A stretch of DNA of 64,000 nucleotides from Streptomyces sp. BK340 (GTDB taxonomy: Bacteria; Actinomycetota; Actinomycetes; Streptomycetales; Streptomycetaceae). The DNA is taken from positions 1 to 64,000 of the forward strand of contig NZ_VISR01000003.1 in the NCBI RefSeq assembly GCF_007827595.1. Reading direction: 5' to 3'. The notes under the pieces were generated by a model that searched no databases, was not told where the DNA came from, and worked only from the letters and a program-made list of their open reading frames with translations. Within the stretch, counting starts at the first letter, position 1, and each line of letters opens with the position of its first letter. Of the stretch, positions 41,069 to 49,347 are shown in pieces. The translations under genes and the position numbers were made by a program.

Positions 41069-42148
41069 CTAGAAGTTGAACTGGTCGATGTTCTTCGCGT
41101 CGAACACGGTCGGCTTGCCCAGGTTGATCACGCCGTCCTTGCCGATGGTGTACGTGGTGTCGCCGGCCTTGAAGGTCTCGCCCTCCTTGCCGGTGATCTG
41201 CCCGGACACCAGGGCGACGGCGGTGCGGGCGGCGAGGTCGCCGAGCTTGGCCGGGTCCCACAGCTCGAAGGCGTCGACGGTGCCGTTCTTGACGTACTTG
41301 CGCATGTCGTCGGGCGTGCCGAGGCCCGTCAGCCTGACCTTGCCCTTGTACTTGGAGCCGGACAGGTACTGCGCGGCCGCCTTGATGCCGACGGTGGTCG
41401 GGGAGATGATCCCCTTCAGGTTCGGGTGCTCCTGGAGCAGGCCCTGGGTCTGCTGGAAGGACTGCTGGGCGTCGTCGTTGCCGTAGGCGATCTTGACCAG
41501 CCTGATGTTCTTGTACTTGGGGTCCTTCAGCTCGTCCTTCATGTAGCCGATCCAGGTGTTCTGGTTCGTCGCGGTCTGTGCGGCGGACAGGACCGCGATC
41601 TCGCCCTCGTAGCCGATCTGCTCGGCCAGCAACTGCACCTCGGTGCGGCCCAGGTCCTCGGCGGACGCCTGCGAGACGAAGGCGTTGCGGCAGCCGGGGT
41701 CGGTGTCGGAGTCGTAGCTGACGACCTTGATGCCGTTGCTCATGGCCTGCTTGAGCGCGGTGCACAGCGCCCCCGGGTCCTGCGCGGACACGGCGATCGC
41801 GTTCACCTGCTGCTGGGTGAGGGTGTTGACGTAACTCACCTGTCCGGCGGTGTCGGTGGCGCTGCTGGGGCCCACCTCCTTGTACCTGGAGCCGAGTTCG
41901 GCGAGGGCCTTCTCGCCGCCCTTGTCGGAGGTGGTGAAGTACGGGTTGTTGACCTGCTTGGGCAGGAAGCCGACGGTCAGCCCCTTCTTGGTGACCGCGT
42001 TCGGGTCGGCCTTGCCGGCGGAGGCGGCCGAGGCGTTGTCGTCCTTGACGTCCTTCTTGGTGGTGCCGCCGCAGGCGGTGAGGGCGAGAGCGAGAGAGGT
42101 GAGCGCGGCGAGGGCGGCGCCGGAGCGGCGGAGGGCTGCTGTGCGCAT
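41069..42148 (-). CDS. rhaS: rhamnose ABC transporter substrate-binding lipoprotein
   Basis: 359 residues. A lipoprotein signal with lipobox LTAC (lipid-modified Cys about residue 26) anchors a type-I sugar-binding protein: VGFLPKQVNNPYFTTSDKGGEKALAELG, IAVSAQDPGALCTALKQAM, KVVSYDSDTDPGCRNAFVSQ, IISPTTVGIKAAAQYL, RLTGLGTPDDMRKYVKNGTVDAFELWDP. This is the RhaS-type group that binds L-rhamnose outside the membrane. It lies 96 bases after rhaQ behind a hairpin repeat, and 17 bases before the BNR protein, so its expression may differ from the permeases. Confidence 0.9.
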   Translation of the reverse strand: MRTAALRRSGAALAALTSLALALTACGGTTKKDVKDDNASAASAGKADPNAVTKKGLTVGFLPKQVNNPYFTTSDKGGEKALAELGSRYKEVGPSSATDTAGQVSYVNTLTQQQVNAIAVSAQDPGALCTALKQAMSNGIKVVSYDSDTDPGCRNAFVSQASAEDLGRTEVQLLAEQIGYEGEIAVLSAAQTATNQNTWIGYMKDELKDPKYKNIRLVKIAYGNDDAQQSFQQTQGLLQEHPNLKGIISPTTVGIKAAAQYLSGSKYKGKVRLTGLGTPDDMRKYVKNGTVDAFELWDPAKLGDLAARTAVALVSGQITGKEGETFKAGDTTYTIGKDGVINLGKPTVFDAKNIDQFNF

Positions 42149-42179
42149 GGCGGGGTCCTTTGGTACGAGGGTGAGTGGA

Positions 42180-42231
42180 CGCGCCCCAAGGGGCGCGGGG
42201 AACTGCGCGACCGGCCGCAGACGGCCCGCAG
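42180..42231. repeat. dispersed Streptomyces intergenic repeat with hairpin
   Basis: CGCGCCCCAAGGGGCGCG (42180-42197) is a perfect hairpin, continuing as GGGGCGCGGGGAACTGCGCG and ACCGGCCGCAGACGG. The same sequence family, inverted and less perfect, recurs at 47232-47266. It lies between rhaQ and rhaS and could act as a processing or partial termination site. Confidence 0.75.
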
Positions 42232-42243
42232 CTTTCGAACGGC

Positions 42244-43218
42244 CTATCCAGCGGAGCGAGTCGCCCTCGCGATGGCCACCTGGCGTGCGACCCGCGGGCC
42301 GAGCACGGATACGACGAGCAGAACACCGGTGACGACGGTCTGCGACTGCGCGGAGACGTTCGACAGGCTCATCACGTTCTGCAGCGCCCCGAGCAGGAAG
42401 ACACCCGCGATCGCACCGCCCAACGTGCCCTTGCCTCCGTCGAAGTCGACCCCGCCGAGCAACACCGCGGCGACGACGGAGAGTTCGAGCCCGGTGGCGT
42501 TGTCGTAACGGGCGCTGGCGTAGTGCAGGGTCCAGAAGATCCCGGTGAGCGAGGCCATCAACCCGGTCACCGTGAAGAGGGTCAGCCTGTGCCTCTTGAC
42601 CCGGATGCCGGCGAACCAAGCCGCCTCCTCGTTCGCGCCGATCGCGAACAGCGACCGCCCGAACGGGGTCGCGTGCAGGACGACCACTGCGATGGCGAGC
42701 AGCACGACGAAGGGCAGGAAGGCCCGTGGGATGAACGTGTTCCCGATCCGCCCCGCAGCGAAGTCCAGATACCGCGTGGGAAAGTCGGTCACCGCGTCCG
42801 AGCCGAGCACGATCTGCGCTATGCCCCGGTAGGCGGCGAGCGTGCCGATGGTGACGGCGAGGGAGGGCAGCCCGAGCCGGGTGACGAGCAGACCGTTGCC
42901 CAGCCCGCACACCACGCCGAGCAGCAGACAGACCGGGATGATCGTCTCGATGGCCATGCCTTCGTTCCACAGTCTGCCCATCACCGCACCCGACAGGCCG
43001 GCCGTCGAGGCCACGGACAGGTCGATCTCTCCGGCCACCACCAGGAGGGTCATCGGCAGGGCGATCAGGGCGACGGGCAGCGTGTTGCCGATCAGGAACG
43101 ACAGGTTGAGGCCGTTGCCGAAGCCGTCGACCGTGCCGAACGACACCAGCGACAGGAGGGCCAGGAGCGCGCCGACCACGGTGTCCCAGCGGACCGCGCG
43201 TGTCAGGGACTCAGGCAT
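42244..43218 (-). CDS. rhaQ: rhamnose ABC transporter permease
   Basis: 324 residues, about 9 transmembrane helices of the ribose-type (AraH/RbsC) permease family. IALPMTLLVVAGEIDLSVASTAGLSGAVMG carries the family's EIDLSVG-like motif; VCGLGNGLLVTRLGLPSLAVTIGTLAAYRGIAQ and VVAAVLLGGVDFDGGKGTLGGAIAG are the other marks. It forms the membrane channel with rhaP. The stop/start overlap with the preceding permease is 8 bases. Confidence 0.92.
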   Translation of the reverse strand: MPESLTRAVRWDTVVGALLALLSLVSFGTVDGFGNGLNLSFLIGNTLPVALIALPMTLLVVAGEIDLSVASTAGLSGAVMGRLWNEGMAIETIIPVCLLLGVVCGLGNGLLVTRLGLPSLAVTIGTLAAYRGIAQIVLGSDAVTDFPTRYLDFAAGRIGNTFIPRAFLPFVVLLAIAVVVLHATPFGRSLFAIGANEEAAWFAGIRVKRHRLTLFTVTGLMASLTGIFWTLHYASARYDNATGLELSVVAAVLLGGVDFDGGKGTLGGAIAGVFLLGALQNVMSLSNVSAQSQTVVTGVLLVVSVLGPRVARQVAIARATRSAG

Positions 43219-44251
43219 GGCGGGCCTTCCTCTTCTTCAGGGCGGCAGCCACCCGCAGCGCGACGATCCGGTCGACGGCGATGGCGAGGAGCAGCAGGAC
43301 GCCGTTGATGGCGAGCACCCAGACCGAGCTGACCCCGAGGGCGGGCAGCACGCTGTTGACGGAGGTGAGCAGGAGTCCGCCGAGGGCGGCGCCGTAGACG
43401 CTGCCGGAGCCGCCGGTGAAGGCGACGCCGCCGACCACGACCGCGCTGACGACGGTGAGTTCGTAGCCGTTGCCGGTGCCGGAGTCGACGTTGCCGAACC
43501 GGGCCAGGTACAGGGCTCCGGCGAGTCCGGCCAGTGCGCCACAGAGGGTGTAGGCGGCCAGGATCCGCTTGCGGACGGGGATGCCGGCGAGGCGGGCGGC
43601 CTCCGGGTCGGAGCCGAGGGCGTACAGTTCACGCCCGCTGCCGAAGTGTCTGAGGTAGTAGGCGGTGGTGACGAGTACGGCGAGGGCGATCAGGGCCGGC
43701 CACGGGATCGCCGAGAGTCCACCGGAGCCGAAGTCGACGAATCCGCCGGGGAGATCGGCCGCGGTGATCTGCCGGGAGCCCACCCAGACCGAGTCGATGC
43801 CGCGGATGATGTAGAGGGTGCCGAGGGTGACGACGAGCGCGGGCACCTGGCCGAGGCTGACGAGCAGGCCGTTGAGGAGACCGCAGCCGACGCCGAGCAG
43901 GACGGCGAGGGCGATCGCGACGACGGGGTTCCCGCCTCCGTGGAGGTAGGTGCCGGCCGCGAAGGCGCTGATGCCGAGGGTGGAGCCGACGGACAGGTCG
44001 ACGTTCCTCGTGATCACCACCAGGGACTGGCCGGTGGCGACCAGCACCAGGATCGTGGCGTTGAGCAGCAGGTCCTTGACGCCCTGCTCGGACAGGAACT
44101 CGCTGTTGCCCGCCTGGGTCACCGCGATCATCACCAGGAAGACGACCAGGATGGCGAGTTCGCGCATCTTGAGGACGCGGTCGACCAGGCGGGTACCACC
44201 GGACCCCGGCACCTCGGCGGGCGGTGCGTGGTCGGGTGCGGTCACCGTCAT
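43211..44251 (-). CDS. rhaP: rhamnose ABC transporter permease
   Basis: 346 residues. Same family as rha[64 protein letters not shown] and [27 protein letters not shown] 30-residue basic-acidic N-terminal tail precedes the first helix. The ATG overlaps the rhaT stop (ATGA) and the 3' end overlaps rhaQ, so the three are tightly coupled. Confidence 0.92.
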   Translation of the reverse strand: MTVTAPDHAPPAEVPGSGGTRLVDRVLKMRELAILVVFLVMIAVTQAGNSEFLSEQGVKDLLLNATILVLVATGQSLVVITRNVDLSVGSTLGISAFAAGTYLHGGGNPVVAIALAVLLGVGCGLLNGLLVSLGQVPALVVTLGTLYIIRGIDSVWVGSRQITAADLPGGFVDFGSGGLSAIPWPALIALAVLVTTAYYLRHFGSGRELYALGSDPEAARLAGIPVRKRILAAYTLCGALAGLAGALYLARFGNVDSGTGNGYELTVVSAVVVGGVAFTGGSGSVYGAALGGLLLTSVNSVLPALGVSSVWVLAINGVLLLLAIAVDRIVALRVAAALKKRKARHA

Positions 44252-45765
44252 GCGGCGGCCCTCCCGGTGGCTGCGGCCATCACGGTTTCCTCGGTGGCTT
44301 CGGAGCGGGGGATCTCGGCGGTGATCCGGCCCTCGTGCATCACCAGCACGCGGTCGGCCATGCCGAGGACCTCGGGCAGATCCGAGGAGATCATCAGGAC
44401 GGCGACCCCGTCGGCGGCGAGCTGCGACAGCAGCCGGTGGACCTCGGCCTTGGTGCCGACGTCGATGCCGCGGGTGGGCTCGTCCACGATCAGGACCTTC
44501 GGGCCGGTGGCCAGCCACTTGGCGAGGACGACCTTCTGCTGGTTGCCGCCGGAGAGGGCGGAGACGGCGTCGGTGATCCGGGCGTACTTCACCCGGAGCC
44601 TCACCGCCCAGTCGAGGGACCGGCTGCGCTCGGCGCCCCGGTCCACCAGCCCGGCCTTCACCGTCGTACTCAGCCCGGTCAGGCCGATGTTGCGTTCGAT
44701 CGACATGCCCATCACCAGGCCCTGCGCGCGCCGGTCCTCGGGGACCAGGGCGAGTCCGGCGGCCATCGCGGTGGAGGGCGCGCCGCTGGTGAGCCCGCGG
44801 CCGTCGACCTCGACCTCCCCCGCGTCCCAGCGGTCGACGCCGAAGATTGCGCGGGCGACCTCGGTGCGACCGGCGCCGACGAGCCCGGCGAGGCCGACGA
44901 TCTCACCGCGCCGGACCTCGAAGGAGACGTCGGTGAAGACGCCCTCCCGGGTCAGCCGGCGCACGCTCAGGGCGACTTCGCCGGGTGCGACGTCCTGCTT
45001 CGGGTACAGATCGTCGAGGTCGCGGCCCACCATGCGGCGGACCAGGTCGTCCTCGGTCATGCCGTCGAGGAGCTCTCCGGCGATCCACGCCCCGTCCCGC
45101 AGCGTCGTCACCCGCCGGCAGATCTGGAAGATCTCCTCCAGCCGGTGGGAGATGAACAGGACGGCGGCGCCCTGCTCGCGCAGGGCGCCCACGACACCGA
45201 AGAGGCGGGCGACCTCACTGCCGGTCAGGGCGGCCGTGGGCTCGTCCATGATCAGGACACGGGCGTCGAAGGAGAGGGCCTTGGCGATCTCCACGATCTG
45301 CTGGTCGGCGATCGACAGACCACGGGCCGGGCGGTCGGGGTCGAGATCCACGCCGAGCCGCCGCATCAGGGCCGCGGTGGCCGCGCGCGTGGCCTTGTGG
45401 TCGATCCGGCCGAGGGCGCGGCGGGGCTGCCGGCGCATGAAGATGTTCTCGGCGATCGACAGGTCGGGGAAGAGGGTCGGTTCCTGGTAGATCACGGCGA
45501 TACCGGCGTCGCGGGCGTCACCGGGTCCGTGGAAGACGACGGGCTCGCCGTCGAGCAGCACCTGACCGGCGTCCGGTCGGTGCACGCCGGCGAGCGTCTT
45601 GATCAGGGTCGACTTGCCCGCGCCGTTCTCCCCGGCGAGGGCGTGCACCTCGCCGGGGAACAGTTCCAGGGAGACGCCGCGCAGGGCGCGTACGGCGCCG
45701 AAGGACTTGGACACGTCCCGCAGGGCCAGCACCGGGGCCGGTCCCGGGTCGGGCGGGTGGGTCAT
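44248..45765 (-). CDS. rhaT: rhamnose ABC transporter double ATPase
   Basis: 505 residues with two ABC domains, as in RbsA-type sugar importers. The first has Walker [10 protein letters not shown] near residue 35, Q-loop [13 protein letters not shown], the degenerate signature [15 protein letters not shown] and Walker [12 protein letters not shown]. The second has [15 protein letters not shown] in place of Walker A and a good signature [15 protein letters not shown] with [14 protein letters not shown]. The first Walker A is complete, the second not, as usual in this group. ATG 45765 follows GAGGAG. First gene of the transporter operon, 44 bases after the operator. Confidence 0.93.
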   Translation of the reverse strand: MTHPPDPGPAPVLALRDVSKSFGAVRALRGVSLELFPGEVHALAGENGAGKSTLIKTLAGVHRPDAGQVLLDGEPVVFHGPGDARDAGIAVIYQEPTLFPDLSIAENIFMRRQPRRALGRIDHKATRAATAALMRRLGVDLDPDRPARGLSIADQQIVEIAKALSFDARVLIMDEPTAALTGSEVARLFGVVGALREQGAAVLFISHRLEEIFQICRRVTTLRDGAWIAGELLDGMTEDDLVRRMVGRDLDDLYPKQDVAPGEVALSVRRLTREGVFTDVSFEVRRGEIVGLAGLVGAGRTEVARAIFGVDRWDAGEVEVDGRGLTSGAPSTAMAAGLALVPEDRRAQGLVMGMSIERNIGLTGLSTTVKAGLVDRGAERSRSLDWAVRLRVKYARITDAVSALSGGNQQKVVLAKWLATGPKVLIVDEPTRGIDVGTKAEVHRLLSQLAADGVAVLMISSDLPEVLGMADRVLVMHEGRITAEIPRSEATEETVMAAATGRAAA

Positions 45766-45808
45766 GGATGGCTCCTCGACGACGCCCGCGGCGGTCCCCA
45801 CGACGTCG

Positions 45809-45820
45809 TGAAAGGTTTCA
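45809..45820. promoter_or_regulatory. LacI-type operator at the transporter promoter
   Basis: TGAAAGGTTTCA. Perfect arms TGAAA/TTTCA around GG. It lies 9-20 bases after the start predicted from the minus-strand promoter at 45835-45864, and shares the form TGAAWSGTTTCA with the site at 45975. Confidence 0.75.
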
Positions 45821-45834
45821 ACTCGATGGCCGGG

Positions 45835-45864
45835 ACGTTAGGCATCCCGGCCATGTCACGTCAA
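45835..45864 (-). promoter_or_regulatory. predicted promoter of rhaTPQS
   Basis: On the minus strand TTGACG (45864-45859), an 18-base spacer and TAACGT (45840-45835). The predicted start near 45828 is directly upstream of the operator at 45809-45820. Confidence 0.65.
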
Positions 45865-45874
45865 TGGGTCCGTG

Positions 45875-45889
45875 TCGAAAAGATTTCGA
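45875..45889. promoter_or_regulatory. palindrome between the divergent rha promoters
   Basis: TCGAAA-AGA-TTTCGA, a perfect 6-bp-arm palindrome upstream of both promoters. It differs from the LacI-type sites and could bind a second regulator or an activator. Confidence 0.45.
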
Positions 45890-45938
45890 TAGCCGAAGTT
45901 CACGACCGGAACACGGGAAACAGGGCCGACCGGAGCGC

Positions 45939-45967
45939 TTGACACCCCTCGGGAGGGCTCATAGCTT
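45939..45967 (+). promoter_or_regulatory. predicted promoter of rhaI-rhaEW-rhaB
   Basis: TTGACA (45939-45944), a 17-base spacer and TAGCTT (45962-45967). The -35 is a perfect consensus. The predicted start near 45974 falls immediately before the operator at 45975. Confidence 0.7.
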
Positions 45968-45974
45968 GCCGTTC

Positions 45975-45986
45975 TGAATCGTTTCA
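45975..45986. promoter_or_regulatory. LacI-type operator at the rhaI promoter
   Basis: TGAATCGTTTCA. It would overlap the transcription start of the promoter at 45939-45967, the classical place for repression by LacI proteins. Confidence 0.75.
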
Positions 45987-46026
45987 CATGTTCCGTCGTT
46001 CGACCGGACCCCACAGGAGCCCTTCA

Positions 46027-47187
46027 GTGACCGACCTCGCCGCGGTGAAGGCCGCGCTCAAGACCCAGGCCGTCGAGACACCGTCATGGGCGTACGGGAA
46101 CTCGGGGACCCGGTTCAAGGTGTTCACCCGGCCGGGCGTGCCACGCGATCCGCACGAGAAGCTGGCGGACGCGGCACAGGTGCACGCGCTCACCGGCGTG
46201 GCCCCGACCGTCGCCCTGCACATCCCCTGGGACGAGGTCGAGGACTACGCGGCCCTGGCGAAGTTCGCCGGGGAGCATGGCCTGAGGCTCGGCGCGATCA
46301 ACTCCAACACCTTCCAGGACGACGACTACAGGCTGGGAAGCATCTGTCATCCGGATGCGGCGGTGCGCCGCAAGGCCGTCGGTCATCTGCTGGAGTGCGT
46401 CGACATCATGGACGCGACGGGCTCCGCCGATCTCAAGCTGTGGTTCGCCGACGGTACCAACTATCCAGGGCAGGACGACGTACGGGCGCGGCAGGACCGG
46501 CTCACGGAGGGGCTCTCCGAGGTGTACGCACGACTCGGGGACGGGCAGCGGATGTTGCTGGAGTACAAGCTCTTCGAGCCGGCGTTCTACACGACCGACG
46601 TCCCGGACTGGGGTACGGCGTACGCCCACTGTCTGAAACTCGGGCCCAAGGCACAGGTCGTGGTGGACACGGGGCACCATGCGCCCGGGACCAACATCGA
46701 GTTCATCGTGGCCACGCTGCTCAGGGAGGGGAAGCTCGGGGGGTTCGACTTCAACTCGCGGTTCTACGCGGACGACGACCTGATGGTGGGGGCCGCTGAC
46801 CCCTTCCAGTTGTTCCGGATCATGTACGAGGTCGTGCGTGGGGGTGGGTTCACCTCCGAAGTCGCGTTCATGCTCGACCAGTGCCACAACATCGAGGCGA
46901 AGATCCCGGCGATCATCCGGTCGGTGATGAATGTGCAGGAGGCCACGGCGAAGGCTCTGCTCGTCGACCGGTCGGCGTTGGCCGCGGCGCAGGTCTCCGG
47001 TGATGTGCTGGGCGCCAATGCCGTGTTGATGGACGCGTACAACACGGATGTGCGGCCGTTGCTCGGCGAGGTCCGGGAAGAGATGGGGTTGGACGCGGAT
47101 CCCTTGGCCGCGTATGCGCGGTCGGGGTGGGCGGAGAGGATCGTTGCCGAGCGGGTTGGTGGGGAGCAGGCGGGGTGGGGGGCCTGA
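46027..47187 (+). CDS. rhaI: L-rhamnose isomerase (RhaI type)
   Basis: 386 residues, a TIM-barrel xylose-isomerase-like protein of the RhaI group. ETPSWAYGNSGTRFKVFTRPG near residue 20, GAINSNTFQDDDYRLGSICHPD, LKLWFADGTNYPGQDD, LLEYKLFEPAFYTTDVPDWG (metal Glu), VVDTGHHAPGTNIEF and GFDFNSRFYADDDL supply substrate and metal residues. It converts L-rhamnose to L-rhamnulose in the cytoplasm. GTG 46027 is chosen for its CAGGAG site; an in-frame ATG at 45988 has none. First of the metabolic operon. Confidence 0.94.
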   Translation: MTDLAAVKAALKTQAVETPSWAYGNSGTRFKVFTRPGVPRDPHEKLADAAQVHALTGVAPTVALHIPWDEVEDYAALAKFAGEHGLRLGAINSNTFQDDDYRLGSICHPDAAVRRKAVGHLLECVDIMDATGSADLKLWFADGTNYPGQDDVRARQDRLTEGLSEVYARLGDGQRMLLEYKLFEPAFYTTDVPDWGTAYAHCLKLGPKAQVVVDTGHHAPGTNIEFIVATLLREGKLGGFDFNSRFYADDDLMVGAADPFQLFRIMYEVVRGGGFTSEVAFMLDQCHNIEAKIPAIIRSVMNVQEATAKALLVDRSALAAAQVSGDVLGANAVLMDAYNTDVRPLLGEVREEMGLDADPLAAYARSGWAERIVAERVGGEQAGWGA

Positions 47188-47231
47188 GCGCAAGCGTCTG
47201 CCGGGTTCTGTTCATTGCGGGGTGCGGGTCC

Positions 47232-47266
47232 GTTGTGGCTGGTCGCGCACTTCCCCGCGCCCCCAG
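47232..47266. repeat. second copy of the dispersed intergenic repeat (inverted)
   Basis: Between rhaI and rhaEW, GTTGTGGCTGGTCGCGCACT followed by TCCCCGCGCCCCC is the reverse complement of the repeat at 42180 with a few changes. The 120-base gap holds nothing else I recognise. Confidence 0.65.
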
Positions 47267-47307
47267 GGAAATGCACTCGCCCTCTTTCGGACAAGGACTG
47301 GAAGTTC

Positions 47308-49347
47308 ATGGCACCGCACCACGAAGCTGCTGCTCTCCTCGCCCGGTCTCACCGGCTCGGCTCCGATCCCCGAAACACCAACTACGCCGGCGGGAACGCC
47401 TCCGCCAAGGGCACCGGCACCGACCCGGTGACCGGCGGTGACGTCGAGCTGATGTGGGTGAAGGGGTCCGGTGGTGACCTCGGCACGCTCACCGACGCGG
47501 GGCTCGCCGTGCTGCGGCTGGACCGGCTGCGGGCACTCGCCGGTGTCTACCCGGGTGTCGGGCGCGAGGACGAGATGGTCGCCGCCTTCGACTACTGCCT
47601 GCACGGCAAGGGCGGGGCGGCTCCCTCCATCGACACCGCCATGCACGGACTCGTGGACGCCCCGCACGTCGACCATCTGCACCCGGATTCCGGCATCGCG
47701 CTCGCCTGCGCCGCCGACGGGGAGAAGCTGACCGCCGAGTGCTTCGGGGACAGCGTGGTGTGGGTGCCGTGGCGGCGGCCCGGGTTCCAGCTGGGGCTGG
47801 ACATCGCCGCGATCAAGGAGGCCAACCCGCAGGCCGTCGGATGCGTCCTCGGCGGGCACGGGATCACCGCCTGGGGATCGACGTCCGAGGAGTGCGAGCG
47901 GAACTCGCTGTACATCATCCGCACCGCCGAGGCCTTCCTGGCGGAGAGGGGGAAGGCCGAGCCGTTCGGAGCGGTGATCGAGGGGTACGAGGCGCTGCCC
48001 GAGCGCGAGCGGCGGGAGCGGGCCGCCGCCCTCGCGCCGTACGTGCGGTCCATCGCCTCCCAGGACAGGCCGCAGGCCGGGCACTTCGACGACTCCGAGG
48101 TCGTTCTCGACTTCCTGTCGCGGGCCGGGCATCCCCGGCTCGCGACACTGGGCACCTCCTGCCCCGACCACTTCCTGCGCACCAAGGTACGGCCGCTCGT
48201 GCTGGACCTGCCGCCGAGCGCGCCCCTGGAGGAGGCCGTCGCCCGGCTGCGGGAACTGCACGCCGCCTACCGGGCGGAGTACGCCGCCTACTACCGGCGG
48301 CACGCGCTGCCCGACTCCCCCGCCATGCGTGGGGCCGACCCGGCGATCGTGCTGATTCCCGGCGTGGGCATGTTCTCCTTCGGCAGGGACAAGCAGACCG
48401 CCCGGGTGGCCGGTGAGTTCTACGTCAACGCGGTCAACGTGATGCGTGGGGCCGAGGCCGTGTCCACGTACGCGCCGATCGAGGAGTCGGAGAAGTTCCG
48501 CATCGAATACTGGGCGCTCGAAGAGGCCAAGCTCCGGCGGATGCCGAAGCCCAGGCCGCTGGCCACCCGGGTGGCCCTCGTGACCGGTGCGGGCAGCGGG
48601 ATCGGGAAGGCGATCGCGCACCGGCTCGTGGCCGAGGGGGCGTGTGTGGTCGTCGCCGATCTCGACGGCGTGAACGCGTCCGCCGTGGCGGCGGAGCTGG
48701 GCGGCCCCGACAGGGCCGTCGCCGTCACCGCGGACGTGACGGACGAGGCACAGATCGCCGGTGCGTTCGAGGCCGCCGCGCTCGCCTTCGGCGGCGTCGA
48801 CCTGGTGGTGAACAACGCCGGCATCTCCATCTCCAAGCCGCTGCTGGAGACTTCGGCCGGGGACTGGGACCTCCAGCACGACATCATGGCCCGTGGTTCC
48901 TTCCTCGTGTCGCGGGAGGCGGCCCGCATGATGATCGCGCAGGGGCTGGGCGGGGACATCGTCTACATCGCCTCGAAGAACGCCGTCTTCGCCGGCCCGA
49001 ACAACATCGCCTACTCCGCCACCAAGGCCGACCAGGCTCATCAGGTACGGCTGCTGGCTGCCGAGCTGGGTGAGCACGGGATCCGGGTGAACGGGGTCAA
49101 CCCGGACGGTGTGGTGCGGGGGTCCGGGATCTTCGCGGGCGGCTGGGGTGCTCAGCGGGCCGCCGTGTACGGGGTGCCGGAGGAGAAGCTGGGCGAGTTC
49201 TACGCACAGCGGACCATCCTGAAGCGGGAGGTGCTGCCCGAGCATGTGGCGAACGCGGTGTTCGCGCTCACCGGCGGGGACCTCACGCACACCACCGGGC
49301 TGCACATCCCGGTCGACGCGGGTGTGGCGGCCGCGTTCCTTCGGTGA
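47308..49347 (+). CDS. rhaEW: bifunctional rhamnulose-1-phosphate aldolase / lactaldehyde dehydrogenase (RhaEW)
   Basis: 679 residues in two domains. Residues about 1-400 are a class-II aldolase (NTNYAGGNASAKGTG; HVDHLHPDSGIALACA zinc histidines; CVLGGHGITAWG). From about 420 there is a short-chain dehydrogenase: VTGAGSGIGKAIAHRLVAEG (cofactor loop), VVNNAGISISKPL, and YSATK (about 569) with the active Tyr and Lys. In Chloroflexus the same fusion splits rhamnulose 1-phosphate into DHAP and L-lactaldehyde, and oxidises the latter to L-lactate. ATG 47308 is used; no strong ribosome site is visible. rhaB overlaps its stop. Confidence 0.93.
   Translation: MAPHHEAAALLARSHRLGSDPRNTNYAGGNASAKGTGTDPVTGGDVELMWVKGSGGDLGTLTDAGLAVLRLDRLRALAGVYPGVGREDEMVAAFDYCLHGKGGAAPSIDTAMHGLVDAPHVDHLHPDSGIALACAADGEKLTAECFGDSVVWVPWRRPGFQLGLDIAAIKEANPQAVGCVLGGHGITAWGSTSEECERNSLYIIRTAEAFLAERGKAEPFGAVIEGYEALPERERRERAAALAPYVRSIASQDRPQAGHFDDSEVVLDFLSRAGHPRLATLGTSCPDHFLRTKVRPLVLDLPPSAPLEEAVARLRELHAAYRAEYAAYYRRHALPDSPAMRGADPAIVLIPGVGMFSFGRDKQTARVAGEFYVNAVNVMRGAEAVSTYAPIEESEKFRIEYWALEEAKLRRMPKPRPLATRVALVTGAGSGIGKAIAHRLVAEGACVVVADLDGVNASAVAAELGGPDRAVAVTADVTDEAQIAGAFEAAALAFGGVDLVVNNAGISISKPLLETSAGDWDLQHDIMARGSFLVSREAARMMIAQGLGGDIVYIASKNAVFAGPNNIAYSATKADQAHQVRLLAAELGEHGIRVNGVNPDGVVRGSGIFAGGWGAQRAAVYGVPEEKLGEFYAQRTILKREVLPEHVANAVFALTGGDLTHTTGLHIPVDAGVAAAFLR

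Noticed and set aside
39639..42326. A single fused frame joining the BNR protein with an upstream segment opposite rhaS
   Set aside because: The upstream part is a shadow of rhaS in another frame. The BNR start at 41051 agrees with the spacing to the rhaS stop.
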